Of a stretch of DNA of 64,000 bases, positions 1 to 6,118 are shown in pieces. The notes beneath the pieces were generated by a model. That model had not been told where the DNA came from. It saw only the letters and a list, made by a program, of their open reading frames with translations, and ran no database searches. The stretch is from Treponema sp. UBA4692 (GTDB taxonomy: Bacteria; Spirochaetota; Spirochaetia; Treponematales; Treponemataceae): contig DHKO01000015.1 of NCBI GenBank assembly GCA_002404895.1, forward strand, positions 21,379-85,378. Reading direction: 5' to 3'. Each line of letters opens with the position of its first letter. Position 1 is the stretch's first letter. The position numbers and the translations under genes are program-made.

Positions 1-176
1 TCGACAGTTTCGGTCATGTTCAGCCATTTTACTTTGTCCCAGAGATTTTTCTCGGGAATTTTCCCTTTAGAGACAAGATATTTGTCAGAAGCTGTGTGCC
101 ACATCTCCATTGAGTCAAGAAGAGTTCCGTCCATATCAAAAATTGCGCAGTTAAAATCCAAGTCAAAAAGTTTCAT
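1..176 (-). CDS. HAD-superfamily hydrolase, N-terminal part only
   Basis: This is the first 58 codons of a gene that runs off the left edge of the window. The protein starts MKLFDLDFNCAIFDMDGTLL; the DxDGT motif (FDMDGT) near residue 15 is HAD motif I, with the nucleophile Asp and the acid/base Asp two residues later. The following stretch (DSMEMWHTASDKYL) matches the start of the helical cap seen in beta-phosphoglucomutase- and phosphoglycolate-phosphatase-like enzymes. The substrate cannot be told from this fragment. It is divergent from the ABC exporter operon to its right, with about 110 bp between the starts. Confidence 0.85.
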   Translation of the reverse strand, partial: MKLFDLDFNCAIFDMDGTLLDSMEMWHTASDKYLVSKGKIPEKNLWDKVKWLNMTETV

Positions 177-286
177 AAAATCTGGTTTTAGTATAACCTA
201 TTTCGCTGCAATTTGTTTTAAATAACAATTACCAGCACTTTGTGCTTTTTTATCTTGCCGCTGGGCGATTTTATGGAAGGACAAAA

Positions 287-1228
287 ATGATTGAAGTTTC
301 TCATCTTTCAAAACGTTTTGGCGAATTCAAGGCTGTGGACGATGTTAGCTTTGCAATTCCGACCGGCCAGATTGTCGGGCTTTTGGGACCGAACGGAGCC
401 GGAAAATCAACAACAATGCGTATGATTACAGGATTTTTCAAGCCTACTTCAGGCTGTGTGAAAATCGACGGAATCGACATGAACGAGAATCCTATGGCGG
501 CAAAGCGGAAAATCGGCTATATGCCTGAAAGCGCGTCTCTTTATTCGGATATGATTGTTGACGATTATCTTTGCTACGTTGCGGAGATGCAGAATCAGAA
601 TCCGGACGAGAAAGTCCCGAAACTCTGCGAAATGTGCGGCTTAAAGGAAGTTATGCACAAGAATATCAGCGAGCTTTCGCGCGGATACAAGCAGCGTGTC
701 GGTCTTGCCCACGCTCTTATGAACGACCCGGAAATCTTGATTCTTGACGAGCCGACTTCCGGTCTTGACCCGAACCAGATTGAGGATGTGCGCTCGCTAA
801 TCCGCGAGATTGGAAAAACACGCACAGTAATTATTTCGACCCACATTTTGAGCGAGGTTGAAATGCTCTGTGGAAGAGTAATCATAATCTCAAAAGGAAA
901 GCTCGTTGCCGACAGCCCGACCGCCGAGCTTAGAACGCGCTACGGACACTCGGAAAGCGTTTTTGTTCAGATTGACGGAGCAAGCGCGGAAGAGGCTAAA
1001 TCGGCTTTTGCTTCGCTTCCGGAAGTTGACGAGGCAAGCCTTGCAGGCGGAGACAAAATCGACGGAGCGGAAAATGCGGTTTCGCTCCTTGTGAGCGCGA
1101 AAGGCGAGGCTGAAATCCGGCCGGAGATATTCAGGCTTTGCGCAGATAAAAACTGGATTATTTACGAGCTTTCCGTGAGGAAAAACAGCCTGGAAGATAT
1201 TTTCCACGGTCTTACGGAAGAAAAATGA
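287..1228 (+). CDS. gldA: ABC transporter ATP-binding protein, GldA-like
   Basis: This 313-residue cytoplasmic ATPase should power the ABC-2 type membrane proteins encoded next to it. Visible motifs are Walker A (GPNGAGKST, around residue 39), a signature region (LSRGYKQRVGLAHAL) in which SRG replaces the usual SGG, and Walker B with the following Pro loop (ILILDEPTSGLDP). The C-terminal ~90 residues form the extra regulatory tail common in ABC-2 exporters. The start at 287 is chosen because a strong GGAAGGA ribosome site lies five bases upstream; the in-frame ATG at 242 has none. With the next two genes it forms a GldA-GldF-GldG set. In Bacteroidota that set is linked to gliding, but in spirochaetes its substrate is unknown. 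Confidence 0.9.
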   Translation: MIEVSHLSKRFGEFKAVDDVSFAIPTGQIVGLLGPNGAGKSTTMRMITGFFKPTSGCVKIDGIDMNENPMAAKRKIGYMPESASLYSDMIVDDYLCYVAEMQNQNPDEKVPKLCEMCGLKEVMHKNISELSRGYKQRVGLAHALMNDPEILILDEPTSGLDPNQIEDVRSLIREIGKTRTVIISTHILSEVEMLCGRVIIISKGKLVADSPTAELRTRYGHSESVFVQIDGASAEEAKSAFASLPEVDEASLAGGDKIDGAENAVSLLVSAKGEAEIRPEIFRLCADKNWIIYELSVRKNSLEDIFHGLTEEK

Positions 1229-1377
1229 AATCCGCGCTGATTCGTGGCTGCCAGAAAAAAGTTTTGCCATGCTGAATTTTTTCAGCAGCTGCTTGAGACC
1301 GCAGCGCACAGATTCCAAAACTCGCAGCGCGTATCCATTATAAATTTATTTTTAATAACTATTTTTGGAGAAAAAAA

Positions 1378-2103
1378 ATGAAAAAAAATTGCAGTCTGGC
1401 TTTGATAATCGCTGGACGTGAAATCCGGGCTTATTTTACTAGCCCGATTGCGTATATTGTTACGGGGCTTTTTCTTTTTGCTTCGGGATTTTTGTTTTTC
1501 AACACGTTCTTTTTGTATGGACGCGCGGAGCTTCGCAATTTTTTCGGGATTTTGCCGGTTCTTCTCTCGTTCTTTGTTCCCGCGTTGACAATGCGGCTTC
1601 TTGCCGAGGAAAAGCGGAGCGGCTCTTACGAGACTTTGCTCACTTTGCCTGTTACGGAAACTCAGATTGTCCTTGGAAAATTTATTTCGGCTTTTGTTTC
1701 GGGCGCGGCTCTCTTAGTTCCGACTCTTTTTTACGTTCTGACCTGTTTTATTTTTGGAAAGCCTGACGCGGGCCCGATTGCCGGCGGATATTTGGGCGCG
1801 CTTTTCCTGATTGCGTCATTTTGCGCGGTGGGGCTTTTTGCCACAAGCGTAACGAAAAACCAGATTATCGCGTTTTTTATCGCGCTCGCGCTTTGCCTTG
1901 TGTTTACTTTCATCTCGAATTTTCTGATTTTTATGCCGGGAGCTTTAGTCGCGTTTTTTGATTATTTTTCGGCTTTCAGCCATTTCAACTCGATTTCACG
2001 CGGAATAATCGACACGCGCGACTTGGTTTATTTTGTCTCTCTTACGGCTGTTTTTCTTGTTTTGACTGTGCGCGGCTTAAAAGCGACACGGGAAACAAGA
2101 TAA
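1378..2103 (+). CDS. gldF: ABC-2 type transporter permease, GldF-like
   Basis: A 241-residue integral membrane protein with about six hydrophobic segments, beginning with a short cytoplasmic stretch and then YIVTGLFLFASGFLFF. The conserved ABC-2 motif region around residues 75-105 (RLLAEEKRSGSYETLLTLPV) is a hallmark of this permease family: charged EEKRSGS followed by ETLLT. It is preceded by GGAG eight bases before ATG. It lies 149 bp after the ATPase and 24 bp before the GldG-like gene, so it is the membrane-spanning subunit of the same exporter. Substrate unknown. The name follows family resemblance and context, not proven function. Confidence 0.88.
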   Translation: MKKNCSLALIIAGREIRAYFTSPIAYIVTGLFLFASGFLFFNTFFLYGRAELRNFFGILPVLLSFFVPALTMRLLAEEKRSGSYETLLTLPVTETQIVLGKFISAFVSGAALLVPTLFYVLTCFIFGKPDAGPIAGGYLGALFLIASFCAVGLFATSVTKNQIIAFFIALALCLVFTFISNFLIFMPGALVAFFDYFSAFSHFNSISRGIIDTRDLVYFVSLTAVFLVLTVRGLKATRETR

Positions 2104-2127
2104 TTTTGATGTTGCAAAGGTAAAAAT

Positions 2128-4230
2128 ATGAAGAAAATTATTGATTTTATAAAAAGTCCGAAAAGCGACTTGATTTTGTTCTTTTTGCTTGTTTTGTTCG
2201 CGAATCTCGTCTCGACAAAAAGTTTTGCCCGGCTTGACTTGACATCTCCAAAATCTTACTCGCTTTCTCAAAAGTCAAAGCAGGTTGTGAAGACTTTGGA
2301 AGAGCCGCTTTCTGTGAAAGTTTTTTTCACGGAAAATCTTCCGGCTCCTTACTCTACGGTTTATCAGTACATAAAAGATATTTTGGTTGAGTACAAAGGA
2401 AACGCGAACAGGAATTTCAGCTACGAATTTGCGGATATGTCGAAGCCTGAAAACGAGAATCTTGCGCGGTCATACGGAATTTCGCAGGTGCAGATTCAGG
2501 AGCTAAAAAACAACGAAGTCGGATTCAAGCAGGCATGGATGGGAATCGCGATTATTTACGCCGACAGAATCGAAGCCTTGAACCAGCTGACTTCTTCCGA
2601 CGGACTTGAATACAAAATCACGACAAAAATCGAGGAGATGGTCTCGACAACTTCGGCTCTTGCGGGGCTTTCCGGCAATGCGAAGCTCACTCTTTATCTG
2701 TCTGACTCGCTTGCAAAATTCAAAATCATTGGCTTTGCAGATTTGTCTTCTGAAATCCAGAAAATTTTCAGCGAAGTGAACAAGAAAAATCTTAACCGCC
2801 TTGAATTTGCGAGAATCGACCCGAGCGAGGCGGAAATTCCTTCTTTGTCTGAAAAATACGGAATTCAGGTTTTGAACTGGAAAGACGAAAACGGAGTTGA
2901 GCACTCTGGCGTTATCGGCCTTGTTCTTGAATACGGCGAAAAATTTAATCTTCTTTCTATTAAAATGGGACGCGATTTGTTCGGAAGAAATATGATTGTG
3001 GGCGATGATGAGCTGGAAAGCGATTTGGAAGATTCGCTGAAATCGCTTGTCTCGAAATCTGAGGAAATCGGCTACATCACAGGACACGGCGAGCTTGACA
3101 TCGGCGATTCGAAAAACGGCTCTGGAATGTTTGAAAAGCTTGTTTCTGACAGATACTCATTCAAAGAAATCGACCTGAAAAACGAGGAAATTCCTTCAAG
3201 TCTTTCTAGCATCGTGATTGACGGCCCGAAATCTTCTTTTACAGACGAGGAGCTTTACAAAATCGACCAGTATCTGCTTCGCGGCGGAAACGTTCTGCTT
3301 TTTGCGGACTCTTTTGACGAGAAAATTCCAGAGGGCGAAATGGCTTATTATATGCAGCCGACTTACGAGAGCGTTTCAACAAATCTTGAAAAAATCCTTG
3401 AAAAGTACGGAATCTCGCTTGGCAAAAACTATGTAATGGACAAAAGCTGCTTTAGCCGGAAAGCGCAGAACTATGGAAAAGTCAATTTCTACTTTGCTCC
3501 GCTGCTTCAAAAAGGCGGCTTAAGCCAGAAAAATCCAATCACGAAAAATCTTGGCTACGTGATAATGATTCAAAACAGTTCAATTGATATTTTGAATGAT
3601 GAAAAATCTCAGAAAAATCCTGATTTAAGCTTTACGGTTCTTGCAAAATCCTCGCCTGAGTCCTGGACGGTTGAAAAGGACATTTCGACAAATCCTCTTT
3701 CAATTTCTGTTCCGGCTGATTCCTCAAAATTCAAGAGCGAAAATCTCGCGGTTTTGGTTGAAGGAAAATTCTCTTCCGCATTTGATTCCGCTCCGGAAAA
3801 CGTTTTGGAAAACGGTTCTGCAAACGGAAACGAAAATAAAAACGCCGGAAACGAAAATCTTTCGTCAAAAACTCATCTTTCAAAATCTGTCCAGAACGGA
3901 AAACTTCTCGTGATTTCAAGCTCCAAGCTCACAACTTCGCAGCTCCTCGATGAAAACGGAAGCGAGCCGGTCTCTCTTTTTGTGCGGAACGCTGTTGACT
4001 ATCTGAACGGCGAAAGCGACCTTTGCGAAATGCGCACAAAAGGACTTTCGCTCAACGTTCTGAGCGTAAAAAGTCCGCAGGCGGCGACGGCGGCAAAATA
4101 TTTCAACGAGATTGGACTTACGCTCCTTGTTGCAGTCGCGGGGCTTCTTGTCTTGGTGAAAATTCGGGCGAGAAAGCGCGCAATCCGGGCAAAATACAAT
4201 CCGAACGATGAGCGTGTGATTGAAAAATAG
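2128..4230 (+). CDS. gldG: GldG-like ABC transporter auxiliary protein
   Basis: This 700-residue protein has an N-terminal transmembrane anchor (residues ~13-30), a long extracytoplasmic region and a C-terminal transmembrane segment (~665-682) ending in a basic cytoplasmic tail. The N-terminal stretch with LDLTSPKSYSLSQKSKQVV and LEEPLSVKVFFTENLP is typical of the ABC_transp_aux/GldG family, as is the central YITGHGE segment. Near residue 560 there is an Asn-rich low-complexity insertion (NGSANGNENKNAGNEN), probably a surface loop. It sits 24 bp after the permease and 15 bp before the DUF4340 gene. The likely role is a periplasmic-side partner of the exporter; the actual function of this family is poorly known. 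Confidence 0.82.
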   Translation: MKKIIDFIKSPKSDLILFFLLVLFANLVSTKSFARLDLTSPKSYSLSQKSKQVVKTLEEPLSVKVFFTENLPAPYSTVYQYIKDILVEYKGNANRNFSYEFADMSKPENENLARSYGISQVQIQELKNNEVGFKQAWMGIAIIYADRIEALNQLTSSDGLEYKITTKIEEMVSTTSALAGLSGNAKLTLYLSDSLAKFKIIGFADLSSEIQKIFSEVNKKNLNRLEFARIDPSEAEIPSLSEKYGIQVLNWKDENGVEHSGVIGLVLEYGEKFNLLSIKMGRDLFGRNMIVGDDELESDLEDSLKSLVSKSEEIGYITGHGELDIGDSKNGSGMFEKLVSDRYSFKEIDLKNEEIPSSLSSIVIDGPKSSFTDEELYKIDQYLLRGGNVLLFADSFDEKIPEGEMAYYMQPTYESVSTNLEKILEKYGISLGKNYVMDKSCFSRKAQNYGKVNFYFAPLLQKGGLSQKNPITKNLGYVIMIQNSSIDILNDEKSQKNPDLSFTVLAKSSPESWTVEKDISTNPLSISVPADSSKFKSENLAVLVEGKFSSAFDSAPENVLENGSANGNENKNAGNENLSSKTHLSKSVQNGKLLVISSSKLTTSQLLDENGSEPVSLFVRNAVDYLNGESDLCEMRTKGLSLNVLSVKSPQAATAAKYFNEIGLTLLVAVAGLLVLVKIRARKRAIRAKYNPNDERVIEK

Positions 4231-4245
4231 ATTCTGGAGAAAATT

Positions 4246-4821
4246 ATGAGTAAAATTTATTTGCGGAAAATCATTCTTTTAGGCGCAGTTGTTGTCCTTG
4301 CGCTTGTTTTTGCTGTTCAGACAATCGTCTCTTCGCGCTCGTCTGAAAAAGTCTTTAAATTCGACGGCGATTTTGACACGATTTCAATTTTTTCAGAGGA
4401 AAACGGTGCGTTGGAATTAAAACGCGACGGAAACATCTGGAAAACTGGCGATGAAGAAATTGAAGAAAACCGGGCAGAAAGATTCGTTTTCGCGCTGAAG
4501 CAAGTCAAAACTCTCGGCATTGTCTCAAAATCTGGCGATGAAAATGTTTTTGAACGCTACGGCTTTTCAGATTCTCAGAAGATTTCTGTAAATGCTGGCG
4601 GAAATGGAAAAAACTTGGTTTCGCTTGAAATTGGAAAAGACGCGGCTGGCGGCCAGCAAAACTACATAAAGCTCAACGGCTCAAAAGAAATCTATCTTGC
4701 TTCCGGCGCGCTAAAAAGCACTTTTAACGTTAAAAAAGATGAAATTGTAAAAAAAGCAGATGAAAAGAAATCTGATGATTCTGAAATTTCATCTGAGGAA
4801 AATGCTTTATCAGGAAAATAA
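4246..4821 (+). CDS. DUF4340-like membrane-anchored protein
   Basis: A 191-residue protein with one N-terminal membrane segment (residues ~7-27, IILLGAVVVLALVFAVQTIV) and an extracytoplasmic domain. The order GldA-GldF-GldG-DUF4340 is recurrent in bacteria, and the body of the protein fits DUF4340: LELKRDGNIWKTG, a DENVFERYGF segment, and VSLEIGKDAAGGQQNYIKL. It is shorter than many DUF4340 proteins, which have several repeats of the domain, and ends in a charged Lys/Glu tail. It is the last gene of the operon, followed by a hairpin terminator. Function unknown; probably an accessory part of the exporter. Confidence 0.75.
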   Translation: MSKIYLRKIILLGAVVVLALVFAVQTIVSSRSSEKVFKFDGDFDTISIFSEENGALELKRDGNIWKTGDEEIEENRAERFVFALKQVKTLGIVSKSGDENVFERYGFSDSQKISVNAGGNGKNLVSLEIGKDAAGGQQNYIKLNGSKEIYLASGALKSTFNVKKDEIVKKADEKKSDDSEISSEENALSGK

Positions 4822-4848
4822 AAAAATCTTTTAAGTAAGATAAAAACT

Positions 4849-4895
4849 AAATCCTGATGAAAATTCCTGAAACGGAAGTTCCATCGGGATTTTTT
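4849..4895 (+). terminator. Rho-independent terminator of the Gld-like operon
   Basis: AAATCCTGATG at 4849 pairs with CATCGGGATTT at 4882 (one G-U pair), followed by a run of T. It ends the ABC exporter operon. Confidence 0.75.
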
Positions 4896-4923
4896 GAAGT
4901 CAATCGATTTTACCAGCGAAAAC

Positions 4924-4953
4924 TTGTACAGTATAAATATTTTATGTTAGAAT
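4924..4953 (+). promoter_or_regulatory. Sense promoter of type I TA-like element 1
   Basis: TTGTAC at 4924-4929, an 18-base spacer and TAGAAT at 4948-4953. The expected transcription start is about 4960-4961, exactly at the GGAAATGCC that opens the element. Confidence 0.65.
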
Positions 4954-5041
4954 AATTGCTGGAAATGCCTGATTAGAAAGGCGGCGTCTCCCGAACTCAA
5001 CCGGCTTCTGCCGGAATTTTGAAAGAGGGAGGCTTGCGAAG

Positions 5042-5125
5042 ATGACGATTTACGAAATTCTTTCGTTGGCTATTAACTTAGCCGCTCTGATTCTTTCGGC
5101 TCTCGCTTACTTTAAAAATAAGTAG
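5042..5125 (+). CDS. Candidate type I toxin: 27-residue single-span membrane peptide
   Basis: The peptide reads MTIYEILSLAINLA then ALILSALAYFKNK: a short polar start, one hydrophobic helix of about 18 residues and a Lys-rich end. This is the pattern of small holin-like/type I toxins (TYE-x-L-S-L start, YxKxK end) best known in Firmicutes, and that similarity is judged by eye. The start is supported by AGGGAGG nine bases upstream. The second element at 11863 encodes a different sequence with the same layout, so the layout is conserved rather than the exact residues. Expected action is membrane insertion and depolarisation when not repressed by the antisense RNA. It is too short for routine gene callers. 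Confidence 0.65.
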   Translation: MTIYEILSLAINLAALILSALAYFKNK

Positions 5126-5127
5126 AG

Positions 5128-5214
5128 TAAAAAAGTAAAGCCGCCAAGTCTTGACACCACTTTGACGGCTTTATAGTCCAAACGTGGAGACGACCGACTT
5201 AATCGTGCATTTCC
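5128..5214 (-). ncRNA. Candidate antisense RNA antitoxin, copy 1
   Basis: Predicted RNA of about 85 nt made from the opposite strand. It would start near 5214 (GGAAATGCACG on the minus strand) and end at the hairpin 5173-5136, which on this strand is followed by TTTACTTTTTTA. It overlaps the 3' end of the toxin mRNA, as in TxpA/RatA- and BsrG/SR4-type systems. Support: a well-spaced promoter at 5221-5249, a terminator and the same arrangement at the second copy. No expression evidence. Confidence 0.55.
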
Positions 5215-5220
5215 TTTTTT

Positions 5221-5249
5221 AATTTACCACGCTTCCGTTATTTCGTCAA
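5221..5249 (-). promoter_or_regulatory. Antisense promoter of element 1
   Basis: On the minus strand TTGACG (5249-5244), a 17-base spacer ending in GTGG, and TAAATT (5226-5221). The -35 box lies inside a leftover 3' end of the MmeI-like gene (the codons for Leu-Thr-Lys before its stop). Confidence 0.6.
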
Positions 5250-5350
5250 ATTCTCGTACATCTCAAACAGCTGTGCCACAATTTCAGATTCTATCGCATC
5301 TTGCGGAAATCCGTATGCTTGAAGAACTGCATGGGCGTTTTCCCTGCGTC
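5241..5350 (-). pseudogene. Leftover 3' end of an MmeI-like gene (fragment B)
   Basis: Read on the minus strand this translates as RRENAHAVLQAYGFPQDAIE followed by SEIVAQLFEMYENLTK and a stop. It is clearly a copy of the C-terminus of the enzyme at 6105-9041 (HRENDRAVMQAYGFPQDATE, then SEIVAELFKLYKKM). Similarity ends abruptly at about 5350, just before the stop codon of the PIN toxin gene. The last 30 bases (5241-5270) recur at 6030-6059 with one mismatch, so the VapC pair is framed by direct repeats. Confidence 0.8.
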
Positions 5351-5353
5351 AGT

Positions 5354-5752
5354 TTATTTTATTGTTTCAATCCGCAGCCCTTCGATTCTTTCCAAATGGC
5401 GCATATTATTTGTCAGGAGAATGGCATTGTTTTCCAGAGCCGAACAGCCAATAAAAAGGTCGTCGTCTTCAATAAGAAGCCCCTGCTGTTTTAATTTCGC
5501 ATATTCTTCAGCTGCTCTGTCCAAGGCACTTTGCGACAAAGGAACAATTCCGAATAATTTTGAATGATACTCAAACATCGAAAGCTTGTTTGTCGCTTTA
5601 TTGGCAAGCAATCCTCGCTTTACTTCGTAATAGGCAATCGAGGAAATTCGAATCTCGTTTCCGTTTTTTATTATCTCGGACAGCCGGCTGATTACCGAAG
5701 GAATATTTTTAAGAATATAGCTGAGAATATTCGCATCCAGAAAATATGTCAT
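5354..5752 (-). CDS. vapC: PIN-domain ribonuclease toxin, VapC family
   Basis: A 132-residue PIN-domain protein. The acidic residues expected to bind Mg or Mn are visible: Asp6 (TYFLDANILSY), Glu43 (AYYEVKRGLL), and the C-terminal Asp pair in EDDDLFIGCSALENN, followed by LLTNNMRHLERIEGLRI, which closely matches the family ending. VapC toxins cut tRNA or rRNA when freed from the antitoxin. The gene overlaps the antitoxin gene by four bases (ATGA), implying coupled translation. The pair sits between two duplicated 3' ends of the neighbouring restriction enzyme, which suggests it arrived as a cassette. Confidence 0.9.
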   Translation of the reverse strand: MTYFLDANILSYILKNIPSVISRLSEIIKNGNEIRISSIAYYEVKRGLLANKATNKLSMFEYHSKLFGIVPLSQSALDRAAEEYAKLKQQGLLIEDDDLFIGCSALENNAILLTNNMRHLERIEGLRIETIK

Positions 5753-5988
5753 AGATTTATATCCTTTATGGTAATTCCTGCGCTGATTGAGTCCTCTACT
5801 GGCTTCAGCTCTTCATTCGTGTAAAGATTTGTGAGCATATTAAGAGAATCAAGCTTCTTTTGAATTTCGGAGCGGTCTTTAGGCTTTTTCGTTGACTCCT
5901 TTATGGAATTTGCAAGAGCCGCCATCAAATTTATCTGCTCTTCATAAGACAGAGCCTGCGCTTCTTTTACTAGAACTTCATACGGCAT
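5749..5988 (-). CDS. Antitoxin partner of VapC
   Basis: A 79-residue protein encoded directly upstream of the PIN toxin with a four-base overlap. The N-terminal half has a short strand-helix pattern (PYEVLVKEAQALSYEEQINLM) and the C-terminal half is charged, with LDSLNMLTNLYTNEELKPVEDS probably wrapping the toxin. I do not recognise a named DNA-binding family with certainty. Position, size and overlap are the evidence for antitoxin function. AAAGGAG lies upstream of the start. Like other antitoxins it probably represses its own promoter. Confidence 0.75.
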   Translation of the reverse strand: MPYEVLVKEAQALSYEEQINLMAALANSIKESTKKPKDRSEIQKKLDSLNMLTNLYTNEELKPVEDSISAGITIKDINL

Positions 5989-6007
5989 AAAAAAACTCCT
6001 TTCTATA

Positions 6008-6038
6008 AATATAGCACAGTTTAGCTTTATTTCGTCAA
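6008..6038 (-). promoter_or_regulatory. Likely promoter of the VapC/antitoxin pair
   Basis: Minus strand: TTGACG (6038-6033), a longish 19-base spacer, TATATT (6013-6008), then the start codon at 5988 after an AAAGGAG ribosome site. As with the antisense promoter at 5221-5249, the -35 box comes from a leftover MmeI-like 3' end. Confidence 0.4.
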
Positions 6039-6083
6039 ATTCTCGTAAATCTCAAACAGGCGAGCGACAATTTGACGTTCGCT
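6030..6083 (-). pseudogene. Leftover 3' end of an MmeI-like gene (fragment A)
   Basis: Minus-strand translation gives SERQIVARLFEIYENLTK and a stop, a second copy of the last ~17 codons of the MmeI-like C-terminus, lying just downstream of the intact gene. It is separated from that gene's stop by a 24-bp palindrome. Its end is nearly identical to fragment B. Confidence 0.7.
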
Positions 6084-6094
6084 GCGCTCACTAT

Positions 6095-6118
6095 CGAGTT
6101 TTTCTTACGAAAAACTCG
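6095..6118. repeat. Perfect 10-bp inverted repeat over the MmeI stop codon
   Basis: CGAGTTTTTC, a four-base loop and GAAAAACTCG. The stop codon of the restriction enzyme lies in the dyad, so the enzyme's last residues (CASFS) are encoded by it. It may act as a terminator or be an inserted palindromic element. Confidence 0.7.

Larger units (their letters stand above)
4961..5214 (+). other. Type I toxin-antitoxin-like element, copy 1 (toxin mRNA)
   Basis: A transcript-sized unit that closely resembles 11786-12044. Its first bases (GGAAATGCCTGATTAG) pair with its last bases (5196-5214, ending in GCATTTCC), so the mRNA ends can fold together. Inside are a small hairpin (CCGGC-TTCT-GCCGG, 5001-5014), an AGGGAGG ribosome site (5026-5032), a 27-residue membrane peptide ORF (5042-5125) and a hairpin of AAAGCCGCC/GGCGGCTTT type (5136-5173). 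CGTCTCC near 4985 can pair either with GGAGACG at 5186 or, in part, with the GGGAG of the ribosome site, which suggests translation control by folding. A run of T follows at 5215. The toxin role is inference from architecture. Confidence 0.7.

Noticed and set aside
5151..5176. TTGACA...TATAGT as an internal promoter in element 1
   Set aside because: The spacing is only about 15 bases, it overlaps the hairpin and it is not conserved in element 2 (CTTAACC).
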